Assembly (NCBI GenBank): GCA_020631355.1
Contig: JAHDHL010000034.1
Location: 1-55,936, forward strand
DNA: 55,936 bases
Direction of reading: 5' to 3'
Source: Saprospiraceae bacterium
GTDB lineage: Bacteria > Bacteroidota > Bacteroidia > Chitinophagales > Saprospiraceae
Made by a program: the position numbers and the translations under genes. Below the pieces are notes generated by a model. The model saw nothing but the letters and a program-made list of their open reading frames with translations, was not told where the DNA came from and made no database searches. Positions 17,704 through 28,300 of this stretch are shown one piece after another (the first letter of the stretch is position 1; each line of letters begins with the position of its first letter).

Positions 17704-18486
17704 ATGCAGTTGAATATCCGAGATATGGTTCCGATGCTGGAGGAAGCAGTGGACAAATACAACCGACCTGATTTCATTGAATCCGATCCGATTCAGATTC
17801 CTCATGAATATACCAAAAAGCAGGATATTGAAATTACTGCTTTCTGGACTTCCATGCTTGCTTGGGGCCAAAGAAAAACGATAATCAACAAATCAAGGGA
17901 ATTATTCTCACTTATGGACAATTCCCCACATGATTTCATACTCAATCATAAGGAAACGGAATTAAAACCATTCGAATCATTCAAGCACCGTACTTTCCAA
18001 CCCATTGATTGTCTATACTTCATTCATTTCCTAAAATCCTATTATCAACAGTATGACTCCTTGGAAACGGCATTCCATATGCACCAGAAAGAAAAGGATT
18101 CCGATGTTGGAAATATGCTTATCGGTTTTCATGAATTGTTCTTTGATTCCGAATTGGCACCCCAACGAACAAGGAAACATATTGCTACACCCGCTAGAAA
18201 ATCAACTTGCAAACGATTGAACATGTTCCTGAGATGGATGGTCAGAAAGGATGATAAGGGCGTTGATTTTGGTTTATGGGACAATATACCTACCAGTATG
18301 CTGCTGATGCCTCTTGATGTACATGTCAGACGGGTAGCTATGAAATTGAAACTCCTGCAGCGGAGTCAGAATGATTTCAAGGCGGTATTGGAATTGACGG
18401 ATGCACTAAGAAGTATTGATTCTGATGACCCTGTGCGATTTGATTTTGCGTTATTCGGGCTGGGTCTGGAGGGGTTCGCCAAATAA
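17704..18486 (+). CDS. TIGR02757 (DUF2400) family protein of unknown function
   Basis: The protein has 260 residues, the length expected for this family, which is widespread in Bacteroidota and has no established role. Family-type segments are EITAFWTSMLAWGQRKTIINKS, FKHRTFQPIDCLYFIHFLKSYY, KRLNMFLRWMVRKDDKGVDFGLW and the C-terminal DDPVRFDFALFGLGLEG. The pattern LRWMVR..GVDFGLW..MPLDVHV followed by a DPVRFDFALFG end recalls helix-hairpin-helix DNA glycosylase-like folds, but I do not assert an activity. It is divergent from the Crp-type regulator and 73 bp upstream of recN. Confidence 0.85.
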   Translation: MQLNIRDMVPMLEEAVDKYNRPDFIESDPIQIPHEYTKKQDIEITAFWTSMLAWGQRKTIINKSRELFSLMDNSPHDFILNHKETELKPFESFKHRTFQPIDCLYFIHFLKSYYQQYDSLETAFHMHQKEKDSDVGNMLIGFHELFFDSELAPQRTRKHIATPARKSTCKRLNMFLRWMVRKDDKGVDFGLWDNIPTSMLLMPLDVHVRRVAMKLKLLQRSQNDFKAVLELTDALRSIDSDDPVRFDFALFGLGLEGFAK

Positions 18487-18533
18487 ATCAACGAATTGTT
18501 TGTAATTAAGCTGAATTTTAGAAATTTTTGGTA

Positions 18534-18541
18534 TAAATTTG
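18534..18541 (+). promoter_or_regulatory. -7 promoter box TAAATTTG for recN
   Basis: Match to TAnnTTTG, 18 bp upstream of the recN ATG. Confidence 0.4.
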
Positions 18542-18559
18542 TTTTGAAAATCGACGGGA

Positions 18560-20212
18560 ATGCTGAAAAAGCTTTTAGTTAAGAATTATGCCATTATTGA
18601 GAAAATCGAAATTGATTTCTCTAAGGGCCTGAACATCATTACTGGTGAAACCGGAGCCGGAAAATCCATTCTCCTAGGTGCTTTGGGATTGATTATGGGT
18701 AATCGTGCCGATACCAAAACTCTATTCGATACAGGTAAGAAATGTATCATCGAGGGCACTTTTTCCATCCCGAAACACTACAAGTCATACTTTGAGGAGA
18801 ATGACATAGATTTTGAAAAAGAAACGCATATCAGGAGAGAGATTACCCCATCCGGAAAATCAAGGGCATTCATCAATGATACGCCTACCAATCTCCAGAT
18901 TCTCAGGACACTGACCTCTACCCTCGTCGACCTACACCAGCAATTCGACACTTTGGATATCCATGATGTATCATTCCAACTCAATGTTGTGGATGCACTT
19001 GCCAATCATAAGGAAGAAGTCTTGGAATACAGGACAAAATTCCAACAATACAGCAAGAACAAACGTCAATTGGACCGTTTGATGAAGCAAAGTAATGATA
19101 CTTCCAAGGAAATTGATTTCCTAGAATTCCAACTCAAGGAATTCAACGAAGCGGAACTCATTGAAAATGAAGAAATAAAAGCTGAGGATGAACTTAAATC
19201 CCTTAGCCATGCTGAGGATATCAAAAGGGTATTATCAGCCACCCAACAATACCTGACTGAAAATGAAAGTTCAGTTGTGGGTCAACTCAAGGATTTATCC
19301 TTTGAGTTGAATAACATTGCCAAGTTTGCTGAACCTGTCGAACAATTAAAGGACAGAATGGAGGGATTAATCTTCGAATTAGAGGACTTATCCAGCGAGA
19401 TGGAGTTATTGGGAGATAAAACAGAATTAGATCCTGAACGTATCACTGAAATCAGGGAGCGATTGGATTTAATTTATAGGTTGCAAAATAAGCACCAAGC
19501 GACCTCTGTCTCAGAATTATTGGAAATCCAGCATGATATTGAAAGTAAACTGGAGTCCTTTGGTGATATGTCCGGACAAATAGAATTACTTGAGGTAGAG
19601 ATCCAAAAGCAGGAGAAAGAATTGAGTGAAAGGGCGCAAAAGTTATCTGTTGCCAGAAAGAAAGTCATTCCGCAATTCGAAGAACGCATCCAGTCCCAAT
19701 TACAGACCTTATCCATGCCACATGCACAATTAAAGGTTCAGATCACAACGACTCCATCCCTTAACAAGAATGGTTTCGACCATGTGGAATTCCTTTTTGC
19801 AGCCAATAAGGGAGGACGTTTGGATTCGATAAAGGATGTAGCTTCAGGAGGTGAATTGTCCAGGTTGACACTTTGTGTCAAATCACTGGTTGCCGGAGCC
19901 TTGGCGATGCCTACCATGATTTTTGATGAGATAGATACCGGAGTTTCAGGTGATGTAGCCCTAAAAATGGGGAATATTCTCAAGGATCTGGCCAAAGGGC
20001 ACCAAATCATTACAATTACGCATACACCCCAAATTGCAGTTCAGGCTGACTCCCATTTCTTTGTATATAAGGATCATGCAGGAGAAAAAACCACTACCAG
20101 TGTCAAGGAATTGGATAGGACTGAAAGGGTAACCGAGGTGGCAACCATGCTCAGTGGTAGTCCTCCGTCCACTAATGCCATGAAGAATGCAAAGGAATTG
20201 CTCAAAACATAA
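18560..20212 (+). CDS. recN: DNA repair ATPase RecN
   Basis: An SMC-like protein of 550 residues that acts in double-strand break repair on chromosomal DNA. The N-terminal half-domain has Walker A GETGAGKSILLGALGLIMG. A Gln/Glu-rich coiled coil spans ~155-370. The C-terminal half-domain has the signature ASGGELSRLTLCVKSL and Walker B TMIFDEIDTGVSGDVA. These halves join to form one ABC-type head. Length and motif order are normal for RecN. A strong terminator follows. Confidence 0.97.
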   Translation: MLKKLLVKNYAIIEKIEIDFSKGLNIITGETGAGKSILLGALGLIMGNRADTKTLFDTGKKCIIEGTFSIPKHYKSYFEENDIDFEKETHIRREITPSGKSRAFINDTPTNLQILRTLTSTLVDLHQQFDTLDIHDVSFQLNVVDALANHKEEVLEYRTKFQQYSKNKRQLDRLMKQSNDTSKEIDFLEFQLKEFNEAELIENEEIKAEDELKSLSHAEDIKRVLSATQQYLTENESSVVGQLKDLSFELNNIAKFAEPVEQLKDRMEGLIFELEDLSSEMELLGDKTELDPERITEIRERLDLIYRLQNKHQATSVSELLEIQHDIESKLESFGDMSGQIELLEVEIQKQEKELSERAQKLSVARKKVIPQFEERIQSQLQTLSMPHAQLKVQITTTPSLNKNGFDHVEFLFAANKGGRLDSIKDVASGGELSRLTLCVKSLVAGALAMPTMIFDEIDTGVSGDVALKMGNILKDLAKGHQIITITHTPQIAVQADSHFFVYKDHAGEKTTTSVKELDRTERVTEVATMLSGSPPSTNAMKNAKELLKT

Positions 20213-20213
20213 A

Positions 20214-20249
20214 TTAAAAGGGCTTGGATTTGAATCCAAGCCCTTTTAA
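20214..20249. terminator. Bidirectional terminator between recN and esterase
   Basis: A 36-bp hairpin with 17-bp perfect arms (core AAAAGGGCTTGGATT / AATCCAAGCCCTTTT) and a 2-nt centre, with A/T-rich flanks on both sides. Confidence 0.87.
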
Positions 20250-20273
20250 TTTAGTATTGTAATGCGGTTATTT

Positions 20274-22202
20274 TTATTTAGATATCACAATTTTCCGAAT
20301 CTCCTTGTCCGTTCCATTACTGATAACCAAGAAGTAATAACCATTTGGCTTGCCTGATACATCCATTCGAATAATATTATGTCCCTTTTCGGATGAATAA
20401 AATTCTTGGTGTACCAATTTGCCTGATATGTCCATAATGGTAAGGGTTGTCCTATCATTCTTTTCGGATTGGAATTCGATATTCAATACATCATTAGCCG
20501 GGACAGGATAAACCTTATTCAAGGATATTGACTTTTCCGCTCCAAGGCCATCCTTTTCAATTGCAATCGTTTCGGGCTTGAAAGTTTCGGGCTGTAATCT
20601 GGCATTCGGATTTCCGGCACCACAACCATAAATTTTAATATTATCCAAGTAAACGAAATCATAAGGCCCGGAAGCATCACATCTGAATCTGAATCGGGTA
20701 TTAGGAGTGAATGGGCCCGGGATGATTACAGAATCGTATTTCCTTTGGTTATTCTGGAACTCATCTCCCTTATTCCACTCCTCAATCGTAGTGTAAGTAA
20801 AGCCATCCGTAGTCATTTGTAACCAAAAGTCCTCATTGGGATTATCCATACTTCTACAATAGTAACTGAAGTCAATCCTAATTTCATCATAACCACTCAA
20901 ATCAAAGACATCGGAAGTCAATTTGGAATAGAAGTCATTGTCCCTTAATCTGATACAGAAATCACCACTATTGGCATAAGGAGCATCAAGGATACTTTTC
21001 CTACAATTCTTACCTCCATTGTTCCAATTGCCCCAACCCGTATCAAAATTATCAGAATAAAGCAATTGGTGCTTATACAAATCAATCTGATCCGACTCAG
21101 AAAGACCATCCGCATTGGTTACCTCTACGGTATAATTGGCGGCAGAACTGGCCATCAATGTTTCCGTATCAGCGCCTACAATCAGTACACCGTCCTCATA
21201 CCAATCAATATCACAATATTGACCATCTATATTGGCAGTCAACATAACAGATGCATTGGAACACAGCGCATCATTCGTGTTCAATCCTACTGTGGCAGTA
21301 GGCAAGGCTCCCATCTCCTGATAAGTATGTGTGGTACTGGTAGTGAGATGATTCTTAAATGAGGCCCAAGCATTACAATCTCCTTTCAGCATATAATCCA
21401 ACCAAGGAATTGCACTCAGGAACATTTGTGTGTGCTGGTCAGCCTTGGGTATGAAACCTCCACAAAACTCTGCATTGCCACAATTTGAAAAGAAACTATT
21501 GATTCCGAAATTACAATGACTCGCACCAAGGATTTCGACATAGGCCTTGTAAGGAGCTGCAGTTAAACCATTGTAAATATCCAAAGGCCCCTCCCCGTTC
21601 TGTACCACACAATCCAATTCGCCTGCGAGTGCCAATACAGGTACATCAACCGCAGCTGCCGCAGCTATGGAAGATGGATTGGTATTGGCTGCTGCCATAG
21701 AAACCAATGTTTCTATATTGGCATTATAATCACCTGCAGCCAAGTAACTGGCTCCTCCTCCCATAGAGTGTCCCATCACTGCATTCTTGGTTGTGAAGTG
21801 TCCATAAAAATCAGATGAGGGATCAAGGTTTTCATTCATATAAGCATCTATGATAAAAGCCAAATCCTGACCGAAGTTTGCATGACTAGGAGTGATATTC
21901 CCCTCTGTTCTTGGAAAGGCCACTATATATCCTTGTTCGACCAATTCTTCCCACCATACCTCATACTCACTCCATGCTGTTACGAATCCATGTCCAAAAA
22001 CGACCAATGGATAGGTACCATTCGCAACCGGAACATCATCTCCTGCCGTATCAGCTGGATAATATACTTCACCCCATACATTTCTATTATTCCTATCCGC
22101 ATCATCGAATGCAAAGGACTGGTGTCCTACCTGGAATTGGGAAAATGCTAGTGTTTGTAAAAGGATGCAAGTGAGGAAAGTGAGGAGGAATCTAATTTTC
22201 AT
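20274..22202 (-). CDS. Secreted alpha/beta hydrolase of the cutinase/PETase-like type with T9SS sorting domain
   Basis: The protein has 642 residues and a signal peptide (FLLTFLTCILLQTLAFSQ). The hydrolase domain (~20-270) shows GHGFVTAWSEYEVWWEEL (oxyanion region with the paired Trp of the polyesterase family), nucleophile elbow GHSMGGG (Ser ~147), catalytic Asp in GELDCVV (~197) and His in GASHCNF (~228). The order and spacing resemble bacterial cutinases and PET hydrolases. An Ig-like segment (~295-375) and a 144-residue jelly-roll module (~383-526) follow; the module is about 78% identical to one in the amidase. The C-terminal ~80 residues are a T9SS type A sorting domain (VYPVPANDVLNIEFQS to RKIVISK). 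It should cleave esters or polyesters outside the cell; the substrate is inference. Confidence 0.9.
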   Translation of the reverse strand: MKIRFLLTFLTCILLQTLAFSQFQVGHQSFAFDDADRNNRNVWGEVYYPADTAGDDVPVANGTYPLVVFGHGFVTAWSEYEVWWEELVEQGYIVAFPRTEGNITPSHANFGQDLAFIIDAYMNENLDPSSDFYGHFTTKNAVMGHSMGGGASYLAAGDYNANIETLVSMAAANTNPSSIAAAAAVDVPVLALAGELDCVVQNGEGPLDIYNGLTAAPYKAYVEILGASHCNFGINSFFSNCGNAEFCGGFIPKADQHTQMFLSAIPWLDYMLKGDCNAWASFKNHLTTSTTHTYQEMGALPTATVGLNTNDALCSNASVMLTANIDGQYCDIDWYEDGVLIVGADTETLMASSAANYTVEVTNADGLSESDQIDLYKHQLLYSDNFDTGWGNWNNGGKNCRKSILDAPYANSGDFCIRLRDNDFYSKLTSDVFDLSGYDEIRIDFSYYCRSMDNPNEDFWLQMTTDGFTYTTIEEWNKGDEFQNNQRKYDSVIIPGPFTPNTRFRFRCDASGPYDFVYLDNIKIYGCGAGNPNARLQPETFKPETIAIEKDGLGAEKSISLNKVYPVPANDVLNIEFQSEKNDRTTLTIMDISGKLVHQEFYSSEKGHNIIRMDVSGKPNGYYFLVISNGTDKEIRKIVISK

Positions 22203-22230
22203 GTTTATTACATTGTCTTAATCAATACCA

Positions 22231-22238
22231 CAAAGTTA
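22231..22238 (-). promoter_or_regulatory. -7 promoter box TAACTTTG for esterase
   Basis: Minus-strand match to TAnnTTTG, 28 bp upstream of the esterase ATG. Confidence 0.45.
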
Positions 22239-22290
22239 ATTCTAAAGGGAGCTTATTTTTTATTCCAATCTCTCTCTAGTTATCAGATAT

Positions 22291-22319
22291 AAAAAAGGCC
22301 CTCTTGGAAAAGAGGGCCT
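22291..22319 (-). terminator. Terminator of the SprB-repeat gene
   Basis: Stem AGGCCCTCTT / AAGAGGGCCT, loop of 4, followed on the minus strand by a T-run; 26 bp after the stop codon. Confidence 0.88.
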
Positions 22320-22344
22320 ATATGATTGAAAATCAAATCAGATT

Positions 22345-25300
22345 TTATCTTAATAATGTGGTATTACCCTCAAAGGATTCTTCCCTACCATCAATATGTT
22401 TCACTTCTAGGTACCAAACAAACACAGCAGGATTCATTGGTTTGCCTTTGAATGTACCATCCCAAACATTCATGGAATTCTCAGAATTGATATTATATCT
22501 GTCAGCCCTGAATACCAATTCTCCCCATCTATCATATACTCTGAATGTAATTACCCTAGTCCCTGAAGTACCATGAACCATCAGATAATCATTGACACCA
22601 TCATTATTAGGTGTGAAACCAGTTGGGACATAAACCTCACGATTCCTGCTGACAATCACTTCGATTTCGTCCGTACCGACACAACCATTGGCATCTGTCA
22701 CCGTTACTTCGAAACGATTATTCTCATAACCTGTAATCACCGGATTTGGACAATCCGTACAACTCATATCCTGGTCGCCATAGAGAGCCTCCCAAGAATA
22801 GGTCAATGCACCTACACCATTCATCACGTCCACTGATAATTCGATTGAATCTGTTAATTCATATGTAACAACAGTAGTATCAGGGAATATCGTCACTTCA
22901 ACAGGAAGTGGTTCTCCCACTGTGACTGTATCTACGAAAGTCTGACATCCATTGGCATCTTGTACTACTACGCCATAATCACCGGGGAACAATCCGACTT
23001 GTGCATCTGTGTTGCTGAATGACATTCCAGAATCGAAAGAATACATATAAGGAGGAGTACCTCCTGTTGCGGTTACTATAATAGAACCATCCCTATCACC
23101 AAAGCAAGTTACATCAGTTACGATGATGTCCTGATTCAACCAAGTAGGTTCGCCAATGTACACTGAAGCCGCAATCATACAATTATTCGCATCCGTAACA
23201 GTCACATTATAATTTCCAGATGGCAATGAATCAATTTCTTCTGTCAAATCTCCATTGGACCATTCGAAACTGTAAGGAGGAACACCTCCGGTTGGATAAG
23301 CCGTAGCAATACCATTGGACCAACCCGGACAAGAAGCATCTGAACCTTGTATCGTCACATCCAGCATAGCAGGATTCTCAACACTATAATTATCCGTAGC
23401 CGTACAGCCATTCGCATCCGATACGGTAACCGTATAGGTACCCAATGTAAGGTTCTCAGTCATATCCGTCACCTGACCATTCGACCAAGCATATGTATAG
23501 GGAGCAGTACCTCCACTACCTGAAACGGTAATGGAACCATCCGATTCTCCTGAACAACTAACAGGTACAGTGTTCAATAAATTGACGACTACAGATGTAG
23601 GGTTAGGTATTGTAACCGAGTTTGTCCCAGTACAACCATTGGCATCAGTAATGGTTACATCATAAGTCTGACCTGCGGTAAGGTTAGATGCTGTTGTTCC
23701 GGTTTGAGGTGGTGTTGTACCCCAAGTTATGGTATAATCTGTAATGGCAACACCTGCGCCACCACTGATGGCTGTTACTGTTGCAGAACCATCTGAACCA
23801 TTGTTACAAGACGCAGAATTAGCAGATAGTACTGATGAAATATCAGCCAACTCATTCACTGTTACGGAACCTGTCGTCGTACAATTATTCATATCAGACA
23901 CCGTTACCGTATAAGTTCCTGCACCTAAGTTATTAATCGTTGCAGAAGTTTCATTATTACTCCATATGTAAGTATAACCGACTGCACCACCTGATGCCGT
24001 TGCAGTTGCAGAGGCTGTTGTAGTACCGAAACATACCGTTGCGTCAGGAGACATACTCACCGTTACGCCTGAAGCAGGTTGAGTAACTGTTGTAGCAGCC
24101 GTTGCGGTACAATTATTACCATCTGTTACGGTAATGGTATAATCACCTGCAGGAATATTATTCAAATCCTCTGTCGTCTCTGAGGAACTCCAAGCGAAGG
24201 AATAAGGAGTTGTACCGCCGGATATTGTTGCATCAATAGAACCATCAGATCCATTGAAGCAGAATACATTGGTTTCAGTCAGACTGACAACTACTGGAGT
24301 AGGTTCTCCTATTGTATAAGTATTTGAGAATTCACATCCATTGGCATCTGTAACGGTGACGGTGTAATCGCCCGCAGGAACATTAATACAATCCTCGCCC
24401 GTACTTCCATCCGACCATGCAAATGCATAAGCAGGAGAACCTCCTGACACTGTAATATTAACGGAACCATCTGATCCGCCTCCACAGGAAACATCGGTAA
24501 TGACCTCTGTTACAATGATTTCAGTTGGTTCAGAAATTATAACATCATCTGTAGCTGTACATCCATTCCCATCAGAAACTGTAACAGTATAAGTACCTGC
24601 AACGAGCCCCGTTTGGGTATCACCAGTAGCTGGTATACTCCAACTGAACGTATAATTTCCATCACCTCCATTTCCGATTGCACTGACTGTTCCATCACTA
24701 CCGGCAAAACAACTGATATTCGTTCCACTAGCAGCAACTGAAATAGCAGGTGGTTCTGCTACATTTATGGAATTTGTAGTCATACAACCCAAGTCATCCG
24801 TAACAGTGACCGTATAGGTTTGAGCCATAAGACCTGTGGCAGTAGCTGTCAATTGTCCATCACTCCATTCGTAAGTGAATGGACCTGTTCCTCCATTTGG
24901 AGTAACTGTTGCCGAACCATCACCACCGCCACTACAACTTGCGCCACCAACAGACATCGAGGATGTCAATTCAGGTGATTCGGTTACATCAATTGAAGCA
25001 GTAATTGTACAAAGATTATCATCCGTAACTGTAACAGTATATGTTCCTGCTGCAAGTCCTGTAACCACATCTGTATTGGCACCACCAGTCCAACTATAGG
25101 TATAAGGAGGTGTACCTTCCATTACTGTTGCAGTAACACCACCCGTACTTTCTCCGAAGCAATCCACATGAGTGGAATCGAGGGTTATTGTAAGAGCTGT
25201 AGGCTCATTCAGTGTTATTTCATCCGTAGAAGAACATCCATTCAAATCCGTAACTGTAACAGTATATATTCCAGCACCGACTGCACTGATGTTATCTGTA

Positions 25301-28300
25301 ACCTCCCCTGCATTAGACCATTCATAGCTAAATCCTCCTGCACCACCTGAAGCAACAACCGATGCATCTCCATCTGTCCCTCCATTACAGGAAATATCAT
25401 TACCCGTAAGGGTAAGATTAATAGGATTCGGAACAGTAACCTCAGCACTATCAATGGCCATACAGCCGTTTGCATCAGTAACCGTAACATAATGCCATCC
25501 ATCAGAAAGGTTAATGGCCAAATCAGTCATTTGTCCGTCGCCCCATTCGTAGTTATAGCCGCCAGCTCCACCTGATGCAACCACAGTTGCTGTACCATCA
25601 GTCGAACCTGAACAAGAAGCCATGGTTGCAGATGTTGTGGTTGTCATGGAAGCAGGAGCATCTATGGTAACGGACGTCGTAATCGTACAAGCATCCGAAT
25701 CCGTAACTGTAACAACATAATTGCCTACATCGAGTCCGGTAGCTGTAGCTGTCATCTGGTCTGCAGCATTGGTATCCCACAGGTAGTCATAAGTTCCTGA
25801 ACCACCACCTACGGTAACAGTTGCGGAACCGTCTGCCAATCCGTTGCAAGTCGCATCTGTCGTAGTTGAACTTATTGTAAGCGCGGGATTCTCATTAATG
25901 GTCTGACTCAACGTTATCGTACAACCATTATCGTCTGTGACGGTAACAGTGTAATCCCCTCCTGAAAGGTTATCCACGGTATCATCCGTATCAGCTAATC
26001 CACCACTCCAAGCATAATTATAAGTTGGGGAACCTCCTCCGACAGTAACGGTAATAGTACCATCTGCTTGTCCATTACAGGAAACATTTGAGAATGTATT
26101 GGTAATGGTTAAGGCATCTGGTTCCGTTATGGTAACATTTTCTGTTAAAGTACAATCATCATCCGTTATAGAGACTGTATAATCACCAGCTGCTAAGTTG
26201 GTAAATAATCCTGTAGTATTGGTATTTCCTCCACCAATATCATATGTAATCGTTCCGCTACCGGAAGCTGAAAGTGTGGCAGTACCATCTGCCTCACCGC
26301 TACAACTTACATTCGTAGAGCCATCCAAACTGGTTGTCAACAGACAGGGTTGGGCGGTACATGATATGGATGCAGGATTACTATTGAGACAATCAGCACT
26401 CACGGCCACGACTTCAAATGTTACCGATTGGCCCACACTCAAGCCTGATTCCTCATAGAATAAATCACCGGGATTAACAGGCATGAATGGACCTGAATCG
26501 ACACTTACTTCGTATCCTACTGCACCAGATACGGCATCCCATTCTACAGTTACACTTGTAGAAGTGAAAGTACCACATGATACATTAGGAGTTGGTAATT
26601 GATTCACTACATCCACATCTACGGAACCTGTCACAGAACAGCCATAAGTATCCGTAATTGTAACGGTATAAGTTGTACTGGCAGAAGGGAATGCTTCAGG
26701 ATCCGGACAATCATTACAGGTCAATGTAGCGGGTTCAGACCAATTGTATGTCAGGAAGTAAGGCGCATTGAATTCTATTGTCCAATCCTGGAATGTAGGT
26801 GCGAATCCTGGTGCCAAATCATATACAATCAAGGTATAGGTACCATTTGCAGGTCCTCCGTATATATCAGTCCATGGTCCCTCTGGTAGCCAGTTTCCAG
26901 TAAACGGTACTGCGCTAGCAGGAGCAAAGGTTTCACCTGATGGATTAAAGTTAATCGGTGTGGTGGCTGTCTCAGTGAAACAAGTATTGACATACCCACC
27001 ACCAGGTACGAAACCTGCACCATTTTGTGTGGTCAATTCTAGGAATTGGCCACCGGGTGTCGTTAGGAATACCTGAGCCTCGAAGATTGCAGCCGTATTT
27101 ACAATATTGATACAAATCGAACTGATGACGTTTGGCTCCAAAATATCATAAGGAAGTCCTGAGACATCTATTGGGAATTCGTAGGGCGTACCTGGGCCTA
27201 TGATTTCCGAATTGGTATTCGAAAATGGTATGGGTGGTGGTACAAACAAATTGTCGATTGTAGCATCTAATTGCGCTGTACCTCCATCACAAATTGTCGT
27301 GTCTTCCATCATTGGAGGTGACAATTGATTTTCGGTAATCGAAAGTGTTATGGTATCAAAAAAGCAGATATCCGTCTGTACGATCAATTCGAAAGTTTCT
27401 AGTCCTTCAACAATATTATCTTCGATTCCATTGATTACGAAACCGATGGAATCAGAACCGGCAGGAATCATCAGATTATCCGGAATGAATGTATAATCCA
27501 CTCCATTCTGTGCTGTTCCCTGAATGGTATAATTCAATGGGATATCATTCTCGGCAGGATTTGGTAATGTAAATGAAAGGACGGCATCCGTACAACCCTC
27601 GGAAATTACACCATCAATACTCACTGTGGTCGCTTCTACTTGGATGGAACCTGTACCAAAGGACTTCGCCTCAAGAAATACAGCTGAATCCAAGATATCA
27701 TCGAATGCATCACCACAAGCCAACTTAATCTTATACTGTTGGCAGGGCTGAACAATCGCAGTTGCTGTAAATACAGTTGTGAATCCAGAGTATTCTACAC
27801 TCAATCCTTCAGGATTACCGATATTATCAACGAAGAAGTTACTGTAAGCCAAGGAAACACAATTTGCAGCTGGTCCACCTGTCGGAACACCACTGTTCAC
27901 CGTATTGATGGTCACAGGTAAATTCGTACCTGGTACTAAAGCAATATTTTCTGCATTATTCGTGAAGCCACCATTGATACCCGGTCCAGAGATGTAAAAA
28001 CCGAAAGCATCATTAAAGTTAGAACAAGTATAACTTTGGTATTCCTCTGATGCGAATACATAATTGAACTGAAGGGTGTCCGCAACTGGTATGAAGTCAA
28101 TCTCATAAACCACAGCATCATTGATATTGAAACCACTTGATATCTGTAAATCCGGATCTCCTCCATTACCCATTGAAGTTGATGCCACACCGTTGTTACC
28201 TGTGTTATTACAGATTCCCGGCGGACAACCAATACCAGGAGCATCGGTGGCTAATCCAGATGACAGAATAATACCCCTATCAATACCGATATCGGCTTGG

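Noticed and set aside
22881-26313. Regular repeats that could be mistaken for a CRISPR or satellite array
   Set aside because: The period is about 75 codons, stays in frame, and the units match SprB protein repeats.
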